A stretch of DNA of 31,887 bases from the NCBI GenBank assembly GCA_003116975.1, contig BGKB01000306.1:1-31887 (forward strand), in the 5' to 3' direction. Position 1 is the stretch's first letter. The number at the start of each line of letters is the position of its first letter. The notes under the pieces were generated by a model. That model did not search any database, was not told the DNA's origin, and worked only from the letters and a program-made list of their open reading frames with translations. Origin of the DNA: Aurantiochytrium sp. KH105. Taxonomy: Eukaryota > Sar > Bigyra > Thraustochytrida > Thraustochytriidae. Shown here one piece after another: positions 1 through 8,670 of the stretch. The translations under genes were made by a program, and so were the position numbers.

Positions 1-1090
1 CCAAGATAGAGATGGGCCTCGGGTGATCCCTGGGCAGCGGCTGTTTCGAGCAAAGAGCGAGCGCGCTGCAAGTCTCTACGTTTTTGCTGGGTACCTTGTG
101 TCATGTTCATAGCGCGCAAGGAGAGCAGATAACCAAGGTTGGCCACTGCGGGAGAATATGAAGCTGCGACGGCAGACTCGTACGCTTCTAGGGCCTCTTG
201 ACGGCGCCCGCAGCTCTCGAGAAAGAGACCTAGATTGTTCTGGGCGATTGCCAGGCCTTTGGCAGCGCTCATTTCAAGAAGCCTTTCTGCCTCAGCAGAC
301 TGGGGGTCAGATTCCATGAGTAAGACGGCAAGGTTGTTCTGCGCCCGCGCGTTCTCCTTTGTGGCTGCCGAGGCGAAAAGAGCTCTCGCTTTGCGCCGAT
401 CCTTTGTAACAAAGGCCCCACTCTCATATAGCTCCCCAAGACAACAGGCACCCTGGGCGCTGCCGGCGCGAACAGAATCCTGCAGCAAGGCAAGGGCTTC
501 TTCTTGCGTCCCCGGACGCTGCCGGTGTGGCGCGGCAAGGCAACGTCGGAGCGAGAAGAGTGCCAAAGCAGCTTTCCCGTCCGCGTCATCCGTATCCGCC
601 GCGCTTGTGAAAAAGTGCTCCGCAAGCTCAAGATCTGGTTGTTTTTCTCCAAAGCCCGTTTCGTATATTTGACCCAGAACGATCATGGCTGGCACGTGTT
701 CCTCCTGCGCAGCCTGGGCGAGTAGAACCACGGCTTTGTGTAAGTCCCCGCCTTCTTGGCCACATTTGCACTGCAAAAGCTCCAATTTGCCCTTCTCAAA
801 GAGAGCACTTCCTCTATTTGTGCTATGAGACTTTGGCGATGTAGGCCTAGTACGCTGCTCTCGAAGGAGCTGCTTTGTGGGAGAATGGCGACGTTTCAGG
901 TACTCTGATTGTGAGCTGCGAAGAGAACGAGGCTTTGGTGGTAGAGAAGGGCTCGCAGCGCGCGTAGGAGCGTGCTTGATGGACGATTCCTTGCGACTAT
1001 CGGATGAACTACGCGCCGGTCGAGACGTTTCAGCTCGTGGCGACGCACTGCGAGCTGAGGCGCGTGATCCCGAGGAGCCCGCAGAATGAA

Positions 1091-1140
<50 letters not shown>

Positions 1141-2198
1141 ACCAGTTCCCTCGCAGACAATCGACGTACTTGCTGCCACATATTCCGCACAGACTCTTGA
1201 CTTCCAAGTGAGTTTCGACGCTGCACTTCGATAGAGTCAACAATAACGAGACGAGAGAGCGACATGAATAGCTCGCTCACATTGTTTGTGAGCTGCTGAA
1301 GAAGAAGCATCATGCGTTTGCCGTAAGCAGCGTCCAAAAAGTAGCGGCGCTTCGAAATCGACATGTGCTTGCGTAAGAGGAGCGTAAGAGTGTCTTGCAA
1401 TGCGAGGAGAAGCTGTTTGATTTCAGCTACGTCAGCGTAGTTGCGCAAGGTTGCCTCCTGGGCTCGAATCTTTGCACGGAGCTGGTGCAGCACGCTCTCA
1501 ATTTCGAGGAGACCACTGATGTGCTTCTTTTTAGCAAAAGGGAGCGATCGAAGTGCTTCTAGACACCGCTGTACGAGATGCTCAATGGCTTCAGCCGAGC
1601 AGGTTGTGGCATCCATTTCTTGTTCAGGATGAATGTCCCATATCTCACTCTCCGCGCCAGGCACTGCCCTTGGGGCGGATGAGGTGCTGAATCTACGTCT
1701 GGCTGCATGAACGAGTCCATTCCATTCTGCAAGGAGGTGGTGCGTACGTTCTTGGCGTTCTGTCTCCCAGTCGTTCTCTGGCAGGCCAGGATGATGGTCC
1801 ATGCTGCGCGATCGTGTAATGTTACGCATGCTCTGGGATGTGGATGCAGCTTGTTGTTGCGAAGCACTAAGGCCATTGCGTCCGTTTCTGCGGCTACTGC
1901 GGAAGCTCGACCCGAGCGAAGCAAAACTATAACTGAACGCGCGAGTCTTGAGGCTCGGCGGCTTCTTTTTGGCGTCAAGTTCGAGCTGGTTCAGGTCCGC
2001 GCTCGTCAGCTCTTCTCTGGATCGCCCACTTCTGCCACTAGAACTTGTCTCGCTAGTGCTTCTGCTCGCGCTCTTGCTCCTGCTGCGCTCGCTTGCACCA
2101 CGGGTCGGATGGTTTCTTTCAGGTGGTAGTGTCCCCAAGTTCTCGCGTTGCCTTCTGGACAGCAGAGAGCTCGCTGCTGGCGCGTCGAGCCGCATCAT
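1..2198 (-). CDS. Sel1-repeat protein with poly-Q tract (3' end outside window)
   Basis: The minus frame is open from the left edge to 2309. The first in-frame ATG pair is at 2198/2195, giving about 732 visible codons with no stop. The N-terminal third is Ser/Arg-rich and looks disordered. A helical middle follows (about residues 200-330), then a pure run of 16 CAG codons (about residues 354-369, DNA 1092-1139) and another Ser/Arg-rich linker. From about residue 475 come Sel1-like alpha-hairpin repeats, with motifs such as AMIVLGQIYETGFG, CCLGELYESGAF, AQNNLAVLL and AQNNLGLFLESCG and AA residues at the expected spacing. Sel1 repeats are protein-interaction scaffolds, often in signalling or quality-control adaptors; the partner is unknown here. 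The frame stays open 111 nt upstream of the ATG and looks coding (NRYTGCEVDVKKLRR), so an upstream exon or non-ATG start is possible. The C-terminus is not in the window. Confidence 0.8.
1092..1139. repeat. (CTG)16 microsatellite, poly-Gln in the minus-strand gene
   Basis: Sixteen perfect CTG units on the plus strand. Read on the minus strand in the Sel1-repeat gene they are CAG codons for 16 consecutive glutamines. The run is uninterrupted, so it is probably length-polymorphic. Confidence 0.95.
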
Positions 2199-2727
2199 GG
2201 TAATGATCGCCTTGCGATCTCGGCGAAGCTTTTTTACATCTACTTCGCAACCTGTGTATCTGTTCTGCGCGTCATTGGCATTCTCAGATTCATGATGGCA
2301 GAATTTTCAATTCGGCCCATCGATATTATGTGATATGACCGTTGAACGTTTAAGGGTGTGCACCAAACGCGCACTGACTTTTTCACCACGGAAACCTGGT
2401 CCTGTCGGAATTGACCTGTCAAATCATCGTGATAGAGAGGCTGGGGCGAATCCTGGGCATGGAAGTGACGGTGGTGAAAAGGTTGCTTACAAATAAACGA
2501 GATCGAGAGAACATTTGCCAGAACAGCCCTCACACAAGGCGACTGCTGTCTGACTGGTTGCTCCTTTGGCCTCGATACTTGCATAATAGCCAGCATACAT
2601 TGCATACATGGATGAAACCATCAGAAAACAAAAAGAAAACTAGCTAAAGATAGGGCAGAGTCTCCATTGATCTTAAAATCACACAAAAAGCCAACAAAAG
2701 ATAGGGTCTTCGTTACTGTTAGTTAGG
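2199..2727. other. Spacer: 5' side of the Sel1-repeat gene and 3' flank of SMC1
   Basis: About 530 nt between two minus-strand genes. Nucleotides 2199-2309 extend the Sel1-gene frame without a stop and may be coding or 5' UTR. The rest is AT-richer than the flanking coding DNA and has no ATG-initiated frame with coding character. A small inverted repeat, GAATT-TTC-AATTC, lies near 2301. The 3' UTR of SMC1 and the promoter of the Sel1-repeat gene should both be here. No RNA gene was seen. Confidence 0.5.
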
Positions 2728-5700
2728 TTACCGCTTTGTTTCATCGGAGTACAGAGACATGTCGAGCGTGAGGGTCTTTGAGCAATTCTCACGGACCTCG
2801 CGATAAACACCGACAAGTGCGTCGGCTTGGTCGTAAAAATTGTCCTTGAGCGAGATGACGAGACATTGAAAGTTGTTCGAGTTGCGCTGGATGTAACTGG
2901 AAACCTTGGCGACATTGACATTGTCGAGAGCTGCATCGACCTCGTCCATGACAAAAAAGGGCGCTGGGTGATAAGAGTGAATGGCAAAGAGGAGAGCGAG
3001 AGCAGCAACGGTCTTCTCACCGCCGGAAAGCTGATCCATGTCGCGAAATCGTTTCGTGGGGGGCATGGCGTTGTACTTAATGCCGCCGAGGTAGGGCTCG
3101 TCCGTGTTATCAAGCGAGAGATAAGCATTGCCGCCAAGCGGGTGGCGACTGGACTTGGTGAGCTCGCGATAGATCTTTTCAATTGTGCTCGACACATGCT
3201 CAAACATGTGCATGAATTTCTCGTATCGCTCCTGCTTGACAGTCTCAAAGTTCAGCTCCACCTCGCGAGACTGTTGACGCGCGCGCGAAAGTTTCTCGTC
3301 CGTGTCCTTGAGACGTGAAGAAACGTCTTCAAAGCGTTCGTTGGCCTTCATGTTTGGTTGCATCTTTTCAAGCTCTTCCTGGAGTGCACGCATGCTCGTC
3401 GCAAGGTTTTTCATTGCGTTTTGACGAGCCGTCCCAAGACGAGCTGCTGCCTTGGCTTTGCGCTTCCTCGCTCGAGCTCGAGAATCATCCTCCTCTTGGT
3501 CCATGGCGTCGTCATCACCATCATCATCATCATCATCATCGTTTCTCTCACCATCATTGTTATCATCTTCGTCGTCGGAGCGCTTCCAGATTGGATCGTC
3601 TTGGAGAGAGGAAAAGTCGATTTTTGCGGTCTCGCGCTCGTCGCGCTTGACATACTTGGAGTCCGGCTGAGAGAACCCATAGCTGCTGGGATCAGACGAC
3701 CGCGCTGGATCAGAGGTCGACGCTGAGGCCACAGAGGATGAAGACGACGAGGAGGAGGAGGACGACGACGAAGTCTCTGGCGCGTGCGTCTGGCGTTTGC
3801 CCGCGACTCCTTTGAGAGGAATGTCCACCTCGTCAAGCTCGGCCCGGCGCAGCATTTCGTGTCGCTGCGCACGAAGTTTCTCGGCTTCATTCTCCTGCAT
3901 GGTAAGGTGCTTGACTGTTTGTGCCTTCTTCAAAAGAATATCGTCGAGAGACTTGGCTGCTTCTCGTAACTCGAGTGCCTTATCGTCGGCATCGCGTTTC
4001 TGTGTCTTGTAGGCGATTTCGACCTCGTCAAGTTCACGATTACACTTGTCCAGTTCCTCGGCAGCCTTTTTCGCTTGCAGCTCGTGCTTGGCAAGGGACG
4101 CCTCGGTTTGCGCAAGCTTTTTACGAGCACGTTCGAGAGCAGCATCGAGCTTACGGGACTCCACGTAGCGAAGCTGACTCTGCAATTTGCTCCTTTGCTC
4201 GGTAACTTGGGCAATTTTGGTGGAGATTTCCTGCTGGCTGCTCTCAGCCTGGTGAACGGCTTCGCGAATGTTGGCGAGACCAATACTGCGGCCGAATTCA
4301 TCGACGCGGTCATTTTCCACGTGTTGGATGCTGTTGTCAAGGCGTTGCAGGTTACTCTCTTCCTGACTGATCTGCGCAGCCAATTCCTGGCGCTCGGGAG
4401 CCTCGCGCGCAAGGGCCTCGTCGACGCTGTGCAAGGTCTGCTGGAGATTCCGGATCTTCTCGCGCGTATTCGCGAGATCCGCCTGCGCGAACTTGAGCTT
4501 GTTCTCAGCGTTGGCTACAGCGAGCTCGAGATCCTGAAGCGAGGGCTCCTGCGGCGCGCCCACGCGCATTCCAGACGCAGGGTCGCCGGGCCGGCTCGCG
4601 CGATTGCGACCGATGGCAATTCCCGGCTGCGGCCCACCAATGTGAACGATGCGGTCTTCGATTTGCTCGAGTTCCTGGCGCAGCACGTTGCGCCGTTCGC
4701 GCGCGGCATCAAGCTCCTTTTGCTCGAACCGGTTCTGCTGGCCGCCCCGTGCCCCGTGTCCGGTCCCGCCGGTCATGTCGCCGTTGGTACTGATGATGTG
4801 GCCTTCCAGTGTGACCGCCTTGACACGCTCCTTGCGACGAAAGCACAACTCCCGCGCGTCGCGAAGCGAGTCGCAAATAACCACACCCGCAAGCGCATAT
4901 TGCATGGCTTTTTCGAGGTCGTCGTTGTACTCGAGCACGTCGATGGCCAGCTTAAAGCCAGCGCCGAGCTGTCGATGGCGTTCCTGGGTACGTTTAGGCT
5001 CAATTGTGTCAAGGGGCAGAAAGGTGGCGACACCGGCACGCTTGTCGCGCATGTACTTCATGCAGTCGAGACCAGTCTGTTCACGATCGACGACAATAGC
5101 GTCCATGTGACGGCCGAGCGCGACCGAAATGGCGACGTCGTAGCGACGATTCGAGGGTTTGCAAAGATCAACGAGCCTGCCACGGACGCCCGGAAAATGC
5201 GCCTTGAGGGTTCGAATGAAATCGTTCATCCTCCGCTCCTTTTGGGATTCCTGGCGGTAGGCCTTTGCCTGGTTCAAAGTGGCGCTCGCCGCGTCAACCT
5301 CTTCGACGAGTGTCTGACGGCGTTCCATGAGGGCCTTGAATTCTGCGCGCTTTTCTTCGAGACCCCGCTGCGATGTCTGCACCTGTGCGCGCAAGGCTTC
5401 GATAGCCTGCGACATGCGCTGTACACGCACCTCAAGCTGGCTGTTCTCGCCCGTGAGCTGGGTTTTTCGCTCCTCGAGAACTTGGAGATTGCGCTCGAGT
5501 GAGGCGAGCCGCTCGGCGCGAACATCAAAGCCACGGCGAAGAGAGTCACGCTCGGCGCGCAGAGCGACCGTCTCGGTGCGCGCCTGGGCCTTGATTTCTT
5601 GAAGCTGGCGTTGTTGCTCTGCCGAAAGCGGGGAAGATGCCGAGGCTTCTTCGAGTCTCTGACGAAGAACGCGTTCGGCCTCGCCAAGGCGCTGCAGGTC

Positions 5701-6744
5701 GTGCGCAAGGCTTTCCCGTTCCGTGACCTGATTATCGACGTCGGTCTCGGCGCGCTCAACGGCGCTCTGGTCGGCAATGAGGGTCTTGCGAAGGTGGCTG
5801 ACCGTCTCGGAGGCCCGAATGGAGACGGGCTCGGTCTTTGCGAGGGCGGTTCGTGCGCGGCGAACGCTTCGTTCGGCATCTGCTGTCGCGCGCTGAGCTT
5901 GCGCAGTTTCGCGGCGCTTGGATTCAATATGGCCTTCGGCAACCTTTTCTTGGTGGATGAGTTCGGCAAGTTCGGATTCGAGGGTCTTGATTTCGTCTCT
6001 ATGGCCCTCGATTCCGTTTTCGATCTGCCAAAGCTGCATGAGAAAAAAGTTGGTGCGAAGCTGATTGAGCTCGCGCACCTTGGCATTGTACCGCTCCGCC
6101 TCGTTCTTCTGCTCGCGAGCTTGCTTGCGCTCGAGCGTGATGCCCTTCTTTTGCCGATAAGTGAAGATTGTGTCAGTTTCAGCTTCCTCTTTTTTGGCGC
6201 GGAGCTCGTCGTACTCGGTGGCGAGCGCGCCAGAGCCCGAGATGTCTTCAAAGAATTGGGTCAGCTGGCGCGTCGATTTGCTGGCGATGGATTCGACGTC
6301 ACCCTGGAAAACGAGAAAATTGCGTGCACGCACCAAGACGCCAATGTCCCGCAGACGCTTATCATAAGCATCTCTCGACACAGTTCGACCCTGGAGCATA
6401 TACTTGCAGGTGCCGTTAGCGTTAATGGTGCGAGTGAACTCGATTTCTTCGCCGGCCTTGACGCCTTCAAGCTCGCCGGCAGCAGGTTCGTAGATGAGTC
6501 GCACGAGGGCTTCGCGACGGGTTTTTTCCCGCATGCCGTCTGCGTTGTACACGAGGTCGCGGAGCTGCTCTCCGCGCAGATGTTTGGTTTGTACACCGAC
6601 TACAAAGGAGATAGCGTCCATGAGATTGCTTTTACCTCCACCGTTGGGGCCCATGATGGCCGTGAAGGGTTTGAAGGGACCCACGGTTTGCGCGCCCCGG
6701 TACGTCTTGAAGTCCTTGAGCTCCACGCGAACAATGCGGCCCAT
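2728..6744 (-). CDS. SMC1: Cohesin subunit SMC1 (structural maintenance of chromosomes 1)
   Basis: A 1338-aa SMC ATPase. With SMC3 and the kleisin RAD21/SCC1, SMC1 forms the cohesin ring that holds sister chromatids and extrudes loops in the nucleus. The N-terminal head starts MGRIVRVELKDFKTYRG and carries Walker A GPNGGGKS at residues 32-39. Long coiled-coil arms flank a hinge at about 515-690 (GVRGRLVDLCKP, then GRHMDAIVVDREQ). The C-terminal head has the ABC signature LSGGEKTVAALALLF near 1235 and Walker B FFVMDEVDAALDN near 1260. The LFAIHSYHPAPFF and NFYDQADALVGVY segments are SMC1-type rather than SMC2/3/4. Length is about 100 aa above animal SMC1 (about 1233) because of a Ser-run and acidic insert at about 985-1085. 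The start is an ATG at the conserved N-terminus. The gene lies back to back with the membrane-protein gene at 7581. No intron is apparent. Confidence 0.97.
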   Translation of the reverse strand: MGRIVRVELKDFKTYRGAQTVGPFKPFTAIMGPNGGGKSNLMDAISFVVGVQTKHLRGEQLRDLVYNADGMREKTRREALVRLIYEPAAGELEGVKAGEEIEFTRTINANGTCKYMLQGRTVSRDAYDKRLRDIGVLVRARNFLVFQGDVESIASKSTRQLTQFFEDISGSGALATEYDELRAKKEEAETDTIFTYRQKKGITLERKQAREQKNEAERYNAKVRELNQLRTNFFLMQLWQIENGIEGHRDEIKTLESELAELIHQEKVAEGHIESKRRETAQAQRATADAERSVRRARTALAKTEPVSIRASETVSHLRKTLIADQSAVERAETDVDNQVTERESLAHDLQRLGEAERVLRQRLEEASASSPLSAEQQRQLQEIKAQARTETVALRAERDSLRRGFDVRAERLASLERNLQVLEERKTQLTGENSQLEVRVQRMSQAIEALRAQVQTSQRGLEEKRAEFKALMERRQTLVEEVDAASATLNQAKAYRQESQKERRMNDFIRTLKAHFPGVRGRLVDLCKPSNRRYDVAISVALGRHMDAIVVDREQTGLDCMKYMRDKRAGVATFLPLDTIEPKRTQERHRQLGAGFKLAIDVLEYNDDLEKAMQYALAGVVICDSLRDARELCFRRKERVKAVTLEGHIISTNGDMTGGTGHGARGGQQNRFEQKELDAARERRNVLRQELEQIEDRIVHIGGPQPGIAIGRNRASRPGDPASGMRVGAPQEPSLQDLELAVANAENKLKFAQADLANTREKIRNLQQTLHSVDEALAREAPERQELAAQISQEESNLQRLDNSIQHVENDRVDEFGRSIGLANIREAVHQAESSQQEISTKIAQVTEQRSKLQSQLRYVESRKLDAALERARKKLAQTEASLAKHELQAKKAAEELDKCNRELDEVEIAYKTQKRDADDKALELREAAKSLDDILLKKAQTVKHLTMQENEAEKLRAQRHEMLRRAELDEVDIPLKGVAGKRQTHAPETSSSSSSSSSSSSSVASASTSDPARSSDPSSYGFSQPDSKYVKRDERETAKIDFSSLQDDPIWKRSDDEDDNNDGERNDDDDDDDGDDDAMDQEEDDSRARARKRKAKAAARLGTARQNAMKNLATSMRALQEELEKMQPNMKANERFEDVSSRLKDTDEKLSRARQQSREVELNFETVKQERYEKFMHMFEHVSSTIEKIYRELTKSSRHPLGGNAYLSLDNTDEPYLGGIKYNAMPPTKRFRDMDQLSGGEKTVAALALLFAIHSYHPAPFFVMDEVDAALDNVNVAKVSSYIQRNSNNFQCLVISLKDNFYDQADALVGVYREVRENCSKTLTLDMSLYSDETKR

Positions 6745-7100
6745 CGTGACAGAACGTAATGGCGACGATGCGCCGCGTCGAACCTTGCTCGCTCCCTCAC
6801 CCCCTCACGCGCGCCTCACGCGCTGCGCTTCTGGGCTTCTTTCCGAGGCGCCGCGGGGAGCGGTGGTTAAGGAATTTTTGAGCGACGACCTCGAGAGCGA
6901 GGCCGCGACACACCCCGGGTCGCGCAGTGAACGCAGGTGTCTGCCACTCGCGTCGCACGCGAAGCCGCGTCTGCCGGTCCGCCCGCGCGACTCCGACTCG
7001 TGGGAGCAGAAGCTCGCGGCCGCGCTTGCCGCGACAAGATCGAGGAAGCAGAACTGCCGCCGCTCTCGTCGTCGTTCGATCCGCGATCGTGGCTAACTGT

Positions 7101-7120
7101 AAACTAGTTGCGACTAGTTT
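7101..7120. repeat. Perfect 8-bp inverted repeat with 4-nt spacer
   Basis: AAACTAGT, spacer TGCG, then ACTAGTTT. The two arms are exact reverse complements. It lies about 356 nt upstream of the SMC1 start and 460 nt upstream of the divergent gene, so it could be a dimeric transcription-factor site. No specific factor is implied. Confidence 0.6.
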
Positions 7121-7260
7121 CAAGCCTGAAAGATATGCGCGGCTCAGCACACCTTCTCTTCGATCATCATGTTGAGGATGCCAGCTGCCAGCCGCACCAC
7201 GAGCACTTTCTCAAAAGGTGGGCGGGCGGGTGTCCGGAGAACCAGCGAACGGAAACCCCC

Positions 7261-7291
7261 ACGCACGCACGCACGCACGCACGCACGCACG
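7261..7291. repeat. (ACGC)n tetranucleotide microsatellite
   Basis: Seven perfect ACGC units plus a partial unit, with further ACGC-like sequence to about 7345. It is non-coding on the chosen gene model and lies in the 5' region of the membrane-protein gene. Confidence 0.9.
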
Positions 7292-7580
7292 GATGCTCGC
7301 ACGTAGTATACGCACGCAAGCTTTACACTCACTCACGCACGCACGAGGACCGCAGAGTTTGGTGAAAAAGAAAGGCCGGGAGGGGGGTCCCGGGCCGGCT
7401 TTGGTTGCACGCGCGGCAGAACGCAAAGAGACAGCGAGCAAGGAGAGGGCGCAGAGGTCGGCGACGGGGCGCGGCGCCGCTTCGCGTGGGCGAGTTTGCG
7501 AGCAGCGGCGTCGTCCGCGTAATCTACCCTTCAGCCCGCGCCCCCCTCCCCCCCTCGCGCGAAGGGAGACGGCGACCGGG

Positions 7581-8300
7581 ATGAAGATGATGATGACGCT
7601 CTTGAGGTTCTCCCCGGCGCTTCTGGCGCTGCTGGCGGCGCTGGCGGCGAAGCCGTGCGCGGGCGAGGAGGCGGACTTGCTCGACGCGCGGTCGTCGAGC
7701 CTCACGGTACCGGTGACGAACGCTACAGGCGTTGATGCGAGCTTCCTGGATAGCCTACCAGACAGCGCGTGGACCGAGGACGGCGACGGGTATACGTGCA
7801 CCGGGTGTGTGGGCAAGACAATTGTAGATGGCACGACGTTGCTATGCCATTTCTGCCCTGACCCTGCCGAGTCGGGGACCGGGTACTGCGAATGCACCAT
7901 TCCTGAAGAACCTTTTGTGTGCCCCATCGTTTCGCAGCCGGCACTCATTTACGGCTGCGGCGTTGGGTATTCGATTTCACCAATTCTTGCTTTTATTATG
8001 GTACTCGTCTGCGCCATCATCATGGCGTGCTGTATGACGGACGACCTGACCAAGGAACTTTTACAAGAGAAATTGGAGATTCGTCGCCGGAGGCGCGAAA
8101 AGATTGCCGAAGGCGTCGAGTCCGCTTCTCAGTCTTCAGGTAACTTTCCCGGGGCAATCGAGATGGCCGAACTCGATGCGGGCGGGCATAGCTTTTCGTT
8201 CAGCATGCACCTTCCGCTGCAAAATCTCCGTATTCGCCGCTTTACAAGGCATCCGGATCCAGCCCCGGATACCGCGGCCGTCTCTACTCATGTCGAATAA
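7581..8300 (+). CDS. Predicted single-pass type I membrane protein with Cys-rich ectodomain
   Basis: 239 aa from the ATG at 7581; family not recognised. Residues 1-27 look like a signal peptide: Met/Lys start, a Leu/Ala-rich core, and a small-residue end near CAG-EE. The ectodomain (about 28-128) holds eight cysteines (73, 76, 89, 92, 103, 105, 114, 126), including two CxxC pairs, plus one N-glycosylation sequon at N47. One membrane helix spans about 130-151 and ends in CC, a possible palmitoylation site. It is followed by a basic cytosolic stretch (RRRRRR near 168-173) and an 80-residue Ser-rich tail. An in-frame ATG at 7293 would add 96 His/Arg/Thr-rich residues translated from the microsatellite. 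I prefer 7581 because the signal peptide begins exactly there. It probably sits in the endomembrane system or at the cell surface. Confidence 0.8.
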   Translation: MKMMMTLLRFSPALLALLAALAAKPCAGEEADLLDARSSSLTVPVTNATGVDASFLDSLPDSAWTEDGDGYTCTGCVGKTIVDGTTLLCHFCPDPAESGTGYCECTIPEEPFVCPIVSQPALIYGCGVGYSISPILAFIMVLVCAIIMACCMTDDLTKELLQEKLEIRRRRREKIAEGVESASQSSGNFPGAIEMAELDAGGHSFSFSMHLPLQNLRIRRFTRHPDPAPDTAAVSTHVE

Positions 8301-8670
8301 GGTGAGGAGCCTCTTTTTGCCCGAGGTCACTTACTTTTAGCAGGGCCTTCCTTGTGAAAAAAAAAGAAGAGGGATTGCCTCGGCGCTTACTCTTTTGTAA
8401 TTGCCACGTCGAGGTTCTGGGCCCCTTCTCTGTCTGTCCCCGTACGCACATGCACGCACATGTAAAAGCTAAATCATTGTTCTGCATTTTGTTCACCAAG
8501 TGTACATTTTCACTTTCCTTTCCTTTTTATTTTATTTTATTCGTTTCTCCTGCATACCTATGCATAACGTTTGACAACGATACGTGCATGATGGGATGAT
8601 TCCATTGTACAAGAAGACGCACGATCGTATGCAGATCAATTGTCCAGCTTTCTCTGAGTAAAATATGAAC
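8301..8670. other. Convergent 3' spacer
   Basis: 370 nt between the ends of two convergent genes. It is AT-rich, with a pyrimidine/TTTTA-rich stretch near 8514-8543, as expected for two facing 3' UTRs and polyadenylation regions. No gene was seen. Confidence 0.5.

Larger units (their letters stand above)
6745..7580. promoter_or_regulatory. Divergent promoter region between SMC1 and the membrane-protein gene
   Basis: An 836-nt GC-rich spacer between divergently transcribed genes, so it should hold both promoters and both 5' UTRs. It contains a perfect inverted repeat at 7101-7120 and an ACGC tetranucleotide run at 7261-7291. The frame of the downstream gene stays open leftward to 7218, but only as low-complexity sequence. 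No TATA box could be assigned with confidence. Confidence 0.5.

Noticed and set aside
4075..5502. 475-residue open frame on plus, antisense to SMC1 (and another of 386 residues at 5599-6759)
   Set aside because: Both lie wholly opposite the conserved SMC1 coding frame, have no recognisable domain, and reflect the high-GC codon bias of SMC1 (few stops on the opposite strand).
7261..7345. ACGC array as a CRISPR-like or iteron repeat
   Set aside because: The units are 4 nt with no spacers; it is a plain microsatellite.
7218..7580. N-terminal extension of the small membrane protein
   Set aside because: It starts at a GTG; the later in-frame ATG at 7293 would put His/Arg/Thr repeats from the ACGC microsatellite in front of a clear signal peptide that begins at 7581.
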